A stretch of 39,021 nt of DNA from Sphingobium ummariense RL-3 (GCF_000447205.1 NZ_AUWY01000033.1:1-39021); one strand, 5' to 3'; positions 26,154 to 35,002 are shown, counted from the first letter of the stretch. Translations and numbers: made by a program. The notes: generated from the letters alone by a model not told the origin.

Positions 26154-28115
26154 CTATGCGCTCGGATGCGCATCCAGATAGGCTTTGCAGGCCGAAAAAT
26201 CGGTGCGGAACGTGGGGGGTGGCGGTGCGCCGGTTCGCTTGGCGACGGCCATAGCCGCCTTGACCATCTTTTCGCTGGGCGCTGCGGTGCCGAAGGCGGC
26301 CGTAGGCTCGCACGCGCGCAGCACGTCGATTAGGCGCTGCGTCTCGGCCGCGACCTCCGACACAAAGGAATCCAGCTTCGTATCGCCGGTAAGGATGCCG
26401 TCTATCCGGCTTTCCCAAGCGGCCGTGGTGCCGGGATCGACCAGCGACGGGGCAACCTTGTGCAGGATCGTGAACAGCACCATGCCCGCCTGTGTCGGAT
26501 AGAGCTTCCCGGCCTTGGTCATGATAAGGCCCTGCTCATGCAGGCCCGCAATCACGGTATCGCGCGTCGCCTGCGTGCCGATGCCCTTCGCGTCCTTCAG
26601 CCGCTCCTTCAGCGCCGGGTCGCGGATGAACTGTGCCGCGTTCTTCATCGCCTTGACCAGCGTGCCCTCGTTTAAACGCTCTGGCGCGCGCGTAGTGCGC
26701 TCAGAGAGTTTCGCCGCGATGATCTCGGCCGCCGTGCCATTCTCGATCGCGGGCAGCTCGGCCGCCTCGTCCTTGTCCTTGGCGCTGGCGTCCCGATAGG
26801 CGCGCCAGCCCTGAATGACGGGGACAACCCCCTTGGCGGAAAAGGTGTCGTCGCCGATAGCGAGCGTCACCGCCGTTTCGTCATATTCATAATCGGGCGA
26901 CATGGATTGCAGGAACAGCCGCGCGATCTCATCGAACAGGCGGCGCTCATCGTCCGCCAGTTCGGCATAGATGGCCGGTAGCGTGGCGAGGGTCTTGGGG
27001 TTCGGGATAATGGCATGGTGGCTTTCGCCACCTAGCCCCGCATCCGAAAAGACGCCCTGCTTGCCTTTGCGGATATGGGGCGCGCAACCAGGTGCGCGGT
27101 CCTGCCAAGGGCCGAAGCCTGTCAGCGCCGTAAATATCTCGCCCGCTGCCGGTATTAGAACCTCCGGCAAATAGCGGGTTTCCGCACGAAGATAGGTGAT
27201 GATCTTATGCCGGTCGTAGAGGGCCTGCCCGATCTCCATGACCTTCGCGGCCGTCCACCCCCAGCGGCCCGCAATCTCCTGCAACGTCGAAAGATCAGGC
27301 GGTTTCGGTCCCGCCTTCTTCTTGCGGCCAGTCTCAACGGCGAGCTGGCCGCGCTTGCCGATCGCGGCGGCAACCGCCGCCTCGCCCGCTGCCCGGTCGA
27401 GCATGGGCGGCTCGCTGGGATGACAGGTGAGCGCGATCTGTTGGCCGCCGGCTGCGACCGTGGCGAGAACGCCGTAGCTGGTCGACGGCCTGAACTGCTG
27501 AATGGCGATCTCGCGGATACAGACAATTCCAAGGGTCGGGGTTCGCACGCGGCCTATGCCAAGGATCGAGCGCACGCCCTTGGGCACAAGGGCCGTGGTC
27601 GCCGCGCGCGTGAGGGACAGGTTATAGACCTGATCCGCCCGCTCGCGCGCTAGGCCCGCCTCGTAGAGGGCGCGATAATGGTCGTTGGATTTGAGATTGC
27701 CGAACGCCTCGCGAAGCGTGGTCGGGTCTTCGCTGGTGAACATGGCGCGCATGACCTCGCCCTTGAAGCCCATGGCCTCAACGATCTCGGTGCCGATAAC
27801 CTGCCCCTCGCGGTCGCAGTCGGTCGCTATGATGACGCGACGCGCACCTTTCAGGGCCTTGGCGATGGCATCGCGCTTACGCTGCTGCTGGCGGGTCCGC
27901 TCTGCATCCTCGCCCTTCGTGGGCACCTTCCTGAACTGCTCCGGGTGCAACAGGTGGAAACCCTGCCACAGCTTCCATTCGTCCCGGTATTCCTCCGGGT
28001 CCGCGAGAGTGAACAAATGGCCTTGCGCGGGCAGAACCTCGCCATGGCTGTTGCCGATCGCGGCCCTGATGTTCTCCGCTTGGCTCGGCTTCTCGCATAT
28101 GACGACGCTGCTCAT
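26154..28115 (-). CDS. Type IA DNA topoisomerase (TopB/TraE-like)
   Basis: 653 residues. Toprim domain at the N-terminus (VVICEKPSQAENIRAAIG; ATDCDREGQVIGTEIVEAMG with the acidic DxDxE-type set). The active-site Tyr is expected in KIITYLRAETRYLPE, where typical enzymes have TYPRTD; here Leu replaces Pro and AE replaces TD. Plasmid topoisomerases of this type sit among tra genes and may help resolve or process transferred DNA. Start at ATG 28115; a TTG two codons earlier overlaps the traG stop. Confidence 0.92.
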   Translation of the reverse strand: MSSVVICEKPSQAENIRAAIGNSHGEVLPAQGHLFTLADPEEYRDEWKLWQGFHLLHPEQFRKVPTKGEDAERTRQQQRKRDAIAKALKGARRVIIATDCDREGQVIGTEIVEAMGFKGEVMRAMFTSEDPTTLREAFGNLKSNDHYRALYEAGLARERADQVYNLSLTRAATTALVPKGVRSILGIGRVRTPTLGIVCIREIAIQQFRPSTSYGVLATVAAGGQQIALTCHPSEPPMLDRAAGEAAVAAAIGKRGQLAVETGRKKKAGPKPPDLSTLQEIAGRWGWTAAKVMEIGQALYDRHKIITYLRAETRYLPEVLIPAAGEIFTALTGFGPWQDRAPGCAPHIRKGKQGVFSDAGLGGESHHAIIPNPKTLATLPAIYAELADDERRLFDEIARLFLQSMSPDYEYDETAVTLAIGDDTFSAKGVVPVIQGWRAYRDASAKDKDEAAELPAIENGTAAEIIAAKLSERTTRAPERLNEGTLVKAMKNAAQFIRDPALKERLKDAKGIGTQATRDTVIAGLHEQGLIMTKAGKLYPTQAGMVLFTILHKVAPSLVDPGTTAAWESRIDGILTGDTKLDSFVSEVAAETQRLIDVLRACEPTAAFGTAAPSEKMVKAAMAVAKRTGAPPPPTFRTDFSACKAYLDAHPSA

Positions 28116-28117
28116 GC

Positions 28118-30112
28118 TCAATCCTCATCGTCGCTGTCGATCGGGTCGAAAAAGTCGCTCGCCGCCAGCTCGGCGGGAACGGCCGCGGCCTCCGCCGTGC
28201 TGGGCGCGCCCATCGTCACCGGCTCCCCGTCGCCGCGTTCCTCCGGCGCTGTGGTCGGCGCCGGAGGCGCGGCCTGATACAGCTCGATCGCCTCAACCCC
28301 GATCCAGTCGATTTTCGGGATGCCGGGTCGGTCCAGCGTCTTAGGCGTCTGTTTGTGGCGCGCGTGCTGACCATGGAAAAAATCGGTCGTCACCCGCTTG
28401 AAGAATGGATCTTCAAAATAGCGGATTTTATCCGCGACCAGCGGCTTTGCGTTGTTCACGAAAATGAACTGCTTGCCGTTGTCGAGGGCGCGAACGTCCT
28501 GTTCCGCGAGGATATACCGCTCCTGCTCGCTAACGGACGTGGTGCGGCGGCCTTGGTGCCAGATGGTGCGCGGATCGCTGTAGCTCTCGCGGAACTCAAG
28601 CGCCTTGCCCGCCCGCTTAATGATCTTCTCGATGGAATTGGGTTCGCTGGTGGCGAAAGCGGACGTGATATGCATGTTGTCGAAAATCGACGTGTGCAGG
28701 CCGTATTTGCCGAACACGTCATTGAAGCTCTGGCAAATGAGCTGGGTGGTGATGCCGTAGCCCGCCATTTCGCCAAGGGCGTTCTCAAGGAACGGAAGCG
28801 CCCCCAGCTTCGGGAACTCGTCAAGCATCAGCAACATGCGATGCTGCTTGCGCCGCCCCCGGCTGTCCATGTCGATATGCTCCATAAGGCTGTTGATCGT
28901 TTGCCGGAGCATGATGCGGACAAGGAAGGCGAGCCGATCGGCATGGGCCTGCGGGGTGATAAGATAGAAGCTCACAGGCTGCGGCGAGCATACAAGGTCG
29001 CCGATGGCATAGTCTGACCAGCTCGTCGCGTAGCTGACAAGCGGGTCTGCAAAGAGCGTGAGGGCCGCCTGTGCGGTCGCGAGCACGCTGGATCGAACTT
29101 TCTCGTCCATGTTACGGAAGGCGGTCGCCCCAAGGCGCACCTCCGGGTGCGTCTCCGCGATCGGCTCGCCGTCCTCGTCACGCGCCAGCCCCTCCCCTTT
29201 CGGGTCGAAGGGATCGGGCCGGTGGCGATGCTTGGTGTAGAGCATCGCGTCTATCGTCGGCTCAATGTCCAGCAGCAGCTCGCGAACGTGGGTGAGGTTC
29301 TTCTTGTCGTCGGGCGCGGAGTAGAGGACATGCAGGATCACGCCGACAAAGAAGTTGCTGGCCGACTGATCCCAAAAATTCAGGTCGCCCGCTTTCGATC
29401 CCAGCGGGTCAACGATGATCGTCACGATATTCTGAATATCGGCGATCTCCATAGGCCCCTTTCGGACCTCGAACAGCGGATTCCATCGCGCGGTGTTCGG
29501 GTCCGTGGGGGCGAAATAGAAAGTGTGGCTGAACTGCTTTCGATGGTCGGCCGTGATGTGCCAGATTTCGCCCTTGCGGTCGTAAACGAATATGCTCTGC
29601 TCCCACGCCGCGACGGTCGGGATAACATAGCCGACGCCCTTACCGGACCGGGACGCGCCTACCACAAGGCTATGCTCCGGGCCGTGATAGGTGAGACGCT
29701 TCCCGTTCATCATGCCAAGGACGCGGCCCGTTGGCCGCTGCTGACGATCGACAAGGCCAGCCCTGGCCGCGTCGTCAACCGTGCCCCAAGCCTCCGCGCC
29801 GAACTCGCGGACCTGTCTGCGCCGCCGCCGCATGATCCCGACGCCGATCAGCATGGGAAGGGCGATGATCCCGAACGCGGTAAGCTGGGCCGCGTCGAAG
29901 GGCTTTTTCAATCGCGTGCCATAGTCGATCGACCATGGCACCAGCTTCCACGGCGCATAGATTCGGTGACAGCCTATGTCGAAAAGGCCGCTGCCGAACT
30001 CGCGCGGATAGTGAAACTCATGGGCAACCTGTTGCGTGCCCGCCGACAAACCGGCGAGCACAAGCGCCGCCACGCCAGCCAAGATTTTCCCCTTGCGACG
30101 TGCTGCGCTCAT
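28118..30112 (-). CDS. traG: TraG / VirD4-like coupling protein
   Basis: 664 residues. Two N-terminal membrane helices (about 10-27 and 75-95), then the ATPase: Walker A GASRSGKG at 152-159, Walker B LLMLDEFPKLG near 415-425, and ELICQSFNDV-type box (TTQLICQSFNDVFGKYG). It recruits the relaxase-DNA complex to the Trb channel. The C-terminus is acidic (PIDSDDED), common in coupling proteins. GGAGG lies 9 nt before the ATG. The stop is 2 bases from the topoisomerase start. Confidence 0.97.
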   Translation of the reverse strand: MSAARRKGKILAGVAALVLAGLSAGTQQVAHEFHYPREFGSGLFDIGCHRIYAPWKLVPWSIDYGTRLKKPFDAAQLTAFGIIALPMLIGVGIMRRRRRQVREFGAEAWGTVDDAARAGLVDRQQRPTGRVLGMMNGKRLTYHGPEHSLVVGASRSGKGVGYVIPTVAAWEQSIFVYDRKGEIWHITADHRKQFSHTFYFAPTDPNTARWNPLFEVRKGPMEIADIQNIVTIIVDPLGSKAGDLNFWDQSASNFFVGVILHVLYSAPDDKKNLTHVRELLLDIEPTIDAMLYTKHRHRPDPFDPKGEGLARDEDGEPIAETHPEVRLGATAFRNMDEKVRSSVLATAQAALTLFADPLVSYATSWSDYAIGDLVCSPQPVSFYLITPQAHADRLAFLVRIMLRQTINSLMEHIDMDSRGRRKQHRMLLMLDEFPKLGALPFLENALGEMAGYGITTQLICQSFNDVFGKYGLHTSIFDNMHITSAFATSEPNSIEKIIKRAGKALEFRESYSDPRTIWHQGRRTTSVSEQERYILAEQDVRALDNGKQFIFVNNAKPLVADKIRYFEDPFFKRVTTDFFHGQHARHKQTPKTLDRPGIPKIDWIGVEAIELYQAAPPAPTTAPEERGDGEPVTMGAPSTAEAAAVPAELAASDFFDPIDSDDED

Positions 30113-30130
30113 GCAATGAATCCTCCGCTT

Positions 30131-31639
30131 CTATCGGCCAAGCCCAAGGCCGCGCGTCATCGCGCGAGCAGCCTCTATGGCGCGTTTTTGCTGTTCGGGA
30201 CTGAACGCCCCCACGGCTTTCATGACGGCCCGGTCCACATTCCTGACAAGCTGGTCGGGACTGCGGACAGTGATGGGCCGGGACAGGGAGCGAACGCCGA
30301 TCTTCTCCGCGACACACAACTTTTCCTGCAATTTCTCGATGCGCTCGATCCGCTTCGATACGCGCGCGATCTTGCGTTCAAGCGTCCGCTGCTGGCTCTG
30401 GATCGGCTTTGCTGCGGCGCGTGACTGATCGACCTTGGCGAGCACATAGGCTTGCCCCTGCTCGCCCTTCACCCACTGCTGGCGCACCTTTAACGCGGCG
30501 CGGGCGCGCGCGACCTCCCGCCGTGCCCGGTCCATGGCATGAACCTCTCTGATCTTCGCCCATATCATCCGCTGCGGATTTCTAACCCAGCTAACGAGAT
30601 TCATACGACGCGAGGAAATGCGATCAACGCGCGCCTTCGTCGCCTCAAGATTTCGCTCCGCCTCGATCACGCGGGCGCGCGCCGGAGATACAATCTCCCG
30701 CCGCAATTCGTGCGCCTTGATGACAACGGGCGTCTCCATGCGCGCGATCTCGGCTTGCCATTTCGCGCGCTCGGCAACCATGCTGTCGCGCAGCTTCCGC
30801 ATCTCGTCCTGTAGCCCCTGCGGCGACGCTGGCTGTTGCGGCGCGCGCTGGGCAAGCTCATCCTCTATGGCGCGCTTCTGTGATTTCCAGTCAGCACGAT
30901 CGGCATTTGCGGCGGCTATCTCCCGGTTGGTATCGCCGCGCTCGCTGCGCTCGCCCTTCCGCTCGATCGCGCTGGCTGTCGGACCGAGATGCACGGTCCC
31001 CTCACGGTCTATTCCCTGATCTGCGAGGCTCTTGTGCGTGACCTGTGGGGCGTCCGGGCCTAGATGCTGGCGCAGGTGCCTGTTCTGAATATCTGCCCAT
31101 TGCGCCCGCCAGTCCTGCAACGTCTCCTTGTGGTTCCAACTCCGCTCCTTCTTCCCGAAACCATCGGTATCAACGGTGCGCGTCGTCAGCAAAATATGGG
31201 CATGATAGTTGCGCTCATCACCGTCCTTGTCGGGTAAATGCATTGCCACATCGGCGATCATGCCGCGATCGACAAAGGCGGTCTGGACGAACTCCCTCAC
31301 CAGCTCTTGCCTCTGCTCGAACGTCAATTCGTGCGGCAAGGAAATCTGGACCTCGCGCGCAACCTGTGCGTCATGTCGGCGCTCGACCGCCTCGACCTCA
31401 TTCCAAAGCGTCTGCCGATCGGCGAAGCGTGCCGGGGCATGGTCTGGTAACATGATCTCGACATGCTCGACGCCATCGCGGCGCTCATAGTCGAACGGCA
31501 TATCTAGCCGCTCATCGTGCAGCCTCTCGCCCGCTCGATAGGCTGCGGCCGCAACGGAACTGCGGCCGTTGGCACGGCTGATGACCTGTGCGGATAGCCG
31601 GAACTGTGCCAACGCGCCTGCCCTTCCCTTTCCTTCCAT
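30131..31639 (-). CDS. MOBQ-type relaxase (MobA/MobL family)
   Basis: 502 residues. The N-terminal 200 residues are the relaxase: likely catalytic Tyr34 in AAAAYRAGERL and the metal-binding His set at H134 (VAMHLP) and H146/H148 (NYHAHILLTTR). The remaining 300 residues are strongly charged and coiled-coil-like; no helicase motifs were seen, so it is not a TraA-type relaxase-helicase. It nicks oriT and pilots the strand. It is transcribed away from the oriT region just upstream (31641-31765), whose nic core is of the MOBQ type, which supports the family call. Confidence 0.95.
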   Translation of the reverse strand: MEGKGRAGALAQFRLSAQVISRANGRSSVAAAAYRAGERLHDERLDMPFDYERRDGVEHVEIMLPDHAPARFADRQTLWNEVEAVERRHDAQVAREVQISLPHELTFEQRQELVREFVQTAFVDRGMIADVAMHLPDKDGDERNYHAHILLTTRTVDTDGFGKKERSWNHKETLQDWRAQWADIQNRHLRQHLGPDAPQVTHKSLADQGIDREGTVHLGPTASAIERKGERSERGDTNREIAAANADRADWKSQKRAIEDELAQRAPQQPASPQGLQDEMRKLRDSMVAERAKWQAEIARMETPVVIKAHELRREIVSPARARVIEAERNLEATKARVDRISSRRMNLVSWVRNPQRMIWAKIREVHAMDRARREVARARAALKVRQQWVKGEQGQAYVLAKVDQSRAAAKPIQSQQRTLERKIARVSKRIERIEKLQEKLCVAEKIGVRSLSRPITVRSPDQLVRNVDRAVMKAVGAFSPEQQKRAIEAARAMTRGLGLGR

Positions 31640-31640
31640 T

Positions 31641-31765
31641 GCGCCCCCAGGGGCGCGGGATCGCTAAGGGGCTTCCCCTTGGCTCAACCGCTGCCGCTGG
31701 GCCGGTTGAAGGGGTGTGGGGTATCCCCGCCGCGCGACATTGCAAAGCAATGTATAAGTGCGCCC
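31641..31765 (+). other. oriT with MOBQ nic core
   Basis: The inverted repeat ACATTGC/GCAATGT (31737-31743 / 31747-31753) is followed by TAAGTGCG-CCCT (31755-31766). This is the same core as the RSF1010-type nic (TAAGTGCG/CCCT), predicting a nick on the + strand between 31762 and 31763. Further inverted repeats precede it: GCGCCCC/GGGGCGC (31641-31656), AAGGGG/CCCCTT (31666-31680), TCAACCG/CGGTTGA (31684-31709) and GGGG/CCCC (31718-31728). The position between relaxase and the divergent accessory gene is the usual one. Confidence 0.85.
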
Positions 31766-31810
31766 TTGTGCAGGGAGCCTAAGAACCCTGATCCCCGATT
31801 ATTCAATAGT

Positions 31811-31824
31811 CAAGGTTTACCTTG
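31811..31824 (+). promoter_or_regulatory. Palindrome before the TraD-like gene
   Basis: CAAGGT-TT-ACCTTG, a perfect inverted repeat 27 bases upstream of the ATG at 31851 and close to oriT. It may be an operator used by the relaxosome accessory protein. Confidence 0.4.
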
Positions 31825-31850
31825 TCCGCGAACGGCGATAGGCTTGGGCC

Positions 31851-32270
31851 ATGTCCGTTGAGCTACGGCCGATAGAAGAACTCGAACGCGAGCTTGCGAT
31901 ACGCGAAGCCCGCGACCAGCGGAATCGCGCACTCGCGGCCCATAGGACGCGGCGAAGGCACACGCGATCCCGCATCATCCTTGGCGGGGCGCTGCTGGCG
32001 GAGATGCGCGACAATCCCGATCCCGATTTCATCACGCGGATACTCTCGATCCTTGACGATCGTGTCAGCCGGGATCGGGACAGGGACGATCTCTCGGACC
32101 TGATCGGGCACCTTCTGCCCGCCCGCACGGTCAGCGCAGTTGGTCCGGCAAGCGCGGAACTGCCTGATTTCGACGCGATGGCCGAAGCGGCGATGAAGCC
32201 CCTTCCCTCTATCGCGGATATTGATCCTGCGTTCATGGACGTGAAGCATCTCATAGGGCGCACCGATTAG
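31851..32270 (+). CDS. TraD-like relaxosome accessory protein
   Basis: 139 residues. The basic N-terminal half (EELERELAIREARDQRNRAL, then RTRRRHTRSRIILGGALLAE) matches the layout of the small TraD family of alphaproteobacterial plasmids: an acidic helix, an Arg-rich patch and an ILGGALLAE motif. The C-terminal half is acidic. Probable role at oriT beside the relaxase. It is divergent from the relaxase and convergent with the SleB-like gene. No strong ribosome site is visible. Confidence 0.65.
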   Translation: MSVELRPIEELERELAIREARDQRNRALAAHRTRRRHTRSRIILGGALLAEMRDNPDPDFITRILSILDDRVSRDRDRDDLSDLIGHLLPARTVSAVGPASAELPDFDAMAEAAMKPLPSIADIDPAFMDVKHLIGRTD

Positions 32271-32282
32271 GCTCCATTCGCC

Positions 32283-33176
32283 TCAATTCTCGATCGGGCT
32301 TGCGCTCGTTTTCCCGTTGCGTAGCACGAACATGCCCCCCGCCTCCGCTTCCTCCGGTTTTCCCTTGCCGTCCGCGATCACTGGCGCGCGAGCGTCCAGA
32401 ATGTCGGCGGCGGTCTGATCGGCCTCCGCCTTTTCGGTTCCCTCTCCCTTATCGCCGTTCTCCCCTTCGCGCCATGTTGTCGCCGGGTCGAACGCCTCGC
32501 CCTTCGCTTCGCCGAAGATCGCGCCGCCCGCCTCTATGAAAGCCTGCTGGCGATCGGATAGCGGGTCCGTCTGTGCGGTCTGCGTCGCGCTCCTTCGCGC
32601 TCCTGCCGATCGGTTCCCGCGATAAAAGGCGTGGTCGCCTATGACGACGCTGGGGGTCTGACCGCCGAAGTTCACCAGCTTGGGCGATACCTGTCCCGCT
32701 CTCGCGCGCTGGGCAACGATCGTCGGGTTTTGGAAGTAGAGCGCGCCGCCTGTCTCGTCCGCCAGTTCCCCTTTGAGCGCGAGGGATACGATGGCGTCTA
32801 TGCGGGCGCGGCGGCTATTTGGAACGCGGGAGAGATTGCGCCATTGGCCCCCTGCCCGCATGACTGGCTCGAACTGGCGAGGGGCATTGAGCACGTCCGA
32901 AACGGTGCCGCCCCAACGGCCGTCACCAAGGCGGTTGATGATCGTGAACACAACGGCCGCTATGCCACGGTCGCCCTGATTGCCCGCTTCGGCGAAGGCC
33001 ACGCGCGCGATTGCCTCGCGGTCGGCATCGTCGTGGATGCGCCCCGATGCGCGCGCGGCCGACGCTCGGACGTTCGCGATGATGGCAGGGCAGTTGGTGC
33101 CGGGAGGAACGGCTGTCGTCGCGGCCTCGTTCTTCACTATCAGGGTGCAGATTGCCGCAATCGTAAGCGGGTCCAT
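32283..33176 (-). CDS. SleB-like cell-wall hydrolase
   Basis: 297 residues from the ATG at 33176, with AGGAGG upstream. After a hydrophobic start (MDPLTIAAICTLIV) the domain at about 60-180 has EAIARVAFAEAGNQGDRGIA, with the likely catalytic Glu in FAEAGNQG, and VVFTIINRL, TVSDVLNAPRQFEP, the pattern of the SleB (Hydrolase_2) family of peptidoglycan hydrolases. The C-terminal 110 residues are acidic and low complexity. It probably opens the wall for the secretion channel. It follows traF by 13 bases. Confidence 0.85.
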   Translation of the reverse strand: MDPLTIAAICTLIVKNEAATTAVPPGTNCPAIIANVRASAARASGRIHDDADREAIARVAFAEAGNQGDRGIAAVVFTIINRLGDGRWGGTVSDVLNAPRQFEPVMRAGGQWRNLSRVPNSRRARIDAIVSLALKGELADETGGALYFQNPTIVAQRARAGQVSPKLVNFGGQTPSVVIGDHAFYRGNRSAGARRSATQTAQTDPLSDRQQAFIEAGGAIFGEAKGEAFDPATTWREGENGDKGEGTEKAEADQTAADILDARAPVIADGKGKPEEAEAGGMFVLRNGKTSASPIEN

Positions 33177-33189
33177 CGGGGCAAACCTC

Positions 33190-33720
33190 CTAGCTGTTCT
33201 CGTCGGTCGAAAGCGGGCGAAAGATGCCGATGATCTCGGCGCTGGTGACGGGGCCGTAATAGCGGCTGTCAAATGAGTTTGGGATACGCGTCGAGACTAC
33301 AAAATACTCATCCCGGCGCAAACGACGACAATCCCGCCAGTGCGGGAGTTGCACTCCGCGCCGATCGCGCTCGGCGATCGGCGCAATGGGGTTGCCGTTG
33401 ATGGTCAGTCCTTCGGGGCCGGTGGTGCAGACGGTATCGCCTCCGCTCGCCGCGATCGGTTTCAGGATGCTCCCGCGCACCAGATAGGGAACGTGTGCGC
33501 TCGCATAGTCCCGCCCCAGGGGCGGGACATGGAAAGCGATAAGACGGCCCTTGGCTGGCGCGCCCACTGTGCGGACATAGTAGCCGGTCGGGACGCTCGG
33601 CGATGGATTGTAGAGGAAGATTGGATGCGGGAGCGCGGCCACGGCCACGCCCGCGACGGCGACGGGCACAAGGCCCCATAGGACGGTGCGAACGGCCCTG
33701 CGGCGCTTCTCCACGGTCAT
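33190..33720 (-). CDS. traF: TraF conjugal pilin peptidase (S26 family)
   Basis: 176 residues. One N-terminal membrane helix (VLWGLVPVAVAGVAVAAL), then NPSPSVPTGYY with likely nucleophile S42, and ILKPIAASGGDTV with general base K87. In IncP plasmids TraF matures and cyclises the TrbC pilin. The C-terminus has DEYFVVSTRIPNSFDSRYYG, typical of the family. The start overlaps the stop of the upstream 60-residue gene (ATGA). Confidence 0.95.
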   Translation of the reverse strand: MTVEKRRRAVRTVLWGLVPVAVAGVAVAALPHPIFLYNPSPSVPTGYYVRTVGAPAKGRLIAFHVPPLGRDYASAHVPYLVRGSILKPIAASGGDTVCTTGPEGLTINGNPIAPIAERDRRGVQLPHWRDCRRLRRDEYFVVSTRIPNSFDSRYYGPVTSAEIIGIFRPLSTDENS

Positions 33721-33899
33721 GACGCCTCCGCCGCGCTGGCGGGCCGCGTAAGCCGGATACGGGCTATCTGACCGGCGAGCGCCCGCATCTCGCTTGCGCC
33801 CTCCGGGTCACCGGTAGCCTCCCGTTCGTCCGCCCAAAGGCGGGCGAGCTGGGCGGCCTCGCGGCGGATTTCGAGCGGCTTCTTTGCCTCGCGGATCAA
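33717..33899 (-). CDS. Small hypothetical protein upstream of traF
   Basis: 60 residues, helical and charged (LEIRREAAQLARLWADEREA, SEMRALAGQIARIRL). Start is TTG at 33899, preceded by GGGGAGG 5 nt upstream and overlapping the stop of the RHH gene. Overlaps traF by 4 bases. Not recognised; coupling to both neighbours argues that it is real. Confidence 0.65.
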   Translation of the reverse strand: MIREAKKPLEIRREAAQLARLWADEREATGDPEGASEMRALAGQIARIRLTRPASAAEAS

Positions 33900-34234
33900 T
33901 CCGCCCTCCCCTGCCCTTCCGCTATATCCAGCAAGCGCCGGAACGCCTCTCCCTTGGAGATCCGATGGCGGTAGGCATATTCATCGAACCGCTCGCGATC
34001 TTCCTCGCGGATTCTCATCGTGAATTGCGCCGTAAAGGTGGCCTCGCGCTTCTTGCGCTGGGCGCTCTCGCCGCGTGCCGGCGCGGGTTTGTCCGATACG
34101 AAACCGATAGCGCCGTTGTCCGCCTTCGCCTTGTCGCGAACCGTCTTGGGGGGCGGCGCAATATAGTCTTCGTCCGCCGCGAAGCTGGTAACGCCAGCAA
34201 GCGGCGTCGCCGCCTTGGTGGGCTTCTTCGTCAT
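33896..34234 (-). CDS. Ribbon-helix-helix protein, ParA partner
   Basis: 112 residues. The N-terminal 65 residues are disordered-looking and basic. The C-terminal part (REATFTAQFTMRIREEDRER, FDEYAYRHRISKGEAFRRLL) gives one strand and two helices, a ribbon-helix-helix. It overlaps the end of parA by 4 bases (ATGA). A short ParA plus a small RHH protein is the layout of type Ib partition systems, in which the RHH protein binds the centromere and represses the parA promoter. The role is inferred from this order. Confidence 0.75.
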   Translation of the reverse strand: MTKKPTKAATPLAGVTSFAADEDYIAPPPKTVRDKAKADNGAIGFVSDKPAPARGESAQRKKREATFTAQFTMRIREEDRERFDEYAYRHRISKGEAFRRLLDIAEGQGRAD

Positions 34235-34908
34235 GCGGCCTTCCCCTTCCCTTCCTGCAAGCGGTCCAGCACATCAGCGGCGAACGCTGCGGCATTTTCG
34301 CGTGCCTTTTCTATGGACGATACGCCCTCAAGCGTGGCGAGCGTGCCGCCTGCGGCGAACAGGGCCTTGAAGGCGGTTCGTTCCGCGATCGGGGTTGGCA
34401 GGGCGGTTATGCCCGCTGCCTCGATGTTCTCCGCGATGCTCTGCGCCACGCGCGAGCGAACCCATGTGCTTGCCGGGGTGCGGGTATAGACCGCCGCAAA
34501 GGCGATCTCGCGCCGCGCTGCGGTCGAGGCGCGCCGGATGCTTTGGAAGGCCCGCGCCGCCTGATCGCTATCGAGAACGGAACCTTGAAGCGGGACCAGG
34601 GCGAGATGCGTCATCAAAAGGGCGTTGGTGACGCGGGCCGATGCCCTGCCCTCAAGGTCCACGACGACGAATTGCGCGCGCTTCTGCGCGTCGTCGATCG
34701 TGTCAATGATTCCGTCCTCGTCGATCTCCTGAATGACCTCGATATTATCGGGCTTTCCGGGGAGCGATGCCCATTTCGCGAGCGGGAAATTCGGGTCCGC
34801 GTCAACGAGGATGACGCTCCCCGATTGCGCCAGCTCGGTAGCGAGCAAAAGGGCTGCGGTGGTCTTGCCAACCCCGCCCTTTGGCGAAAGCAAAGTGATG
34901 ACGGCCAT
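34231..34908 (-). CDS. parA: ParA family partition ATPase (short type)
   Basis: 225 residues. Deviant Walker A KGGVGKTT with K10, K15 and T16, Walker A' region ILVDADPN, and Walker B FVVVDLEG. There is no N-terminal DNA-binding domain, as in type Ib ParA. Start is the ATG at 34908 with GGAG 5 nt upstream; the longer reading frame through the palindromic repeats is rejected. First gene of the operon parA-RHH-orf-traF-hydrolase. Two GACATG palindromes flank its likely promoter. Confidence 0.93.
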   Translation of the reverse strand: MAVITLLSPKGGVGKTTAALLLATELAQSGSVILVDADPNFPLAKWASLPGKPDNIEVIQEIDEDGIIDTIDDAQKRAQFVVVDLEGRASARVTNALLMTHLALVPLQGSVLDSDQAARAFQSIRRASTAARREIAFAAVYTRTPASTWVRSRVAQSIAENIEAAGITALPTPIAERTAFKALFAAGGTLATLEGVSSIEKARENAAAFAADVLDRLQEGKGKAA

Positions 34909-34931
34909 TTCGGCTCCTGACTGTAAGGCGA

Positions 34932-34948
34932 GACATGCAATGCATGTC
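34932..34948. repeat. ATGCAT palindrome A (parA leader)
   Basis: GACATGCA-A-TGCATGTC, a perfect 17-bp palindrome 24 bases upstream of the parA ATG. Candidate partition or autoregulation site. Confidence 0.7.
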
Positions 34949-34985
34949 CTACACGCAATAAGGCATAAGGGGCCAGCAAATGCAA

Positions 34986-35002
34986 GACATGAAATGCATG
35001 TC
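34986..35002. repeat. ATGCAT palindrome B (parA promoter)
   Basis: GACATGAAATGCATGTC, same outer arms as A (GACATG/CATGTC) with two interior changes, followed by another ATGCAT. The possible parA -35 (TTGCAT, minus strand) lies just downstream of it, between sites A and B. Confidence 0.65.

Noticed and set aside
26143..26418. N-terminal extension of TrbB
   Set aside because: Overlaps the topoisomerase C-terminus by more than 250 bases; the ATG at 26142 has AGGAG and gives normal TrbB length.
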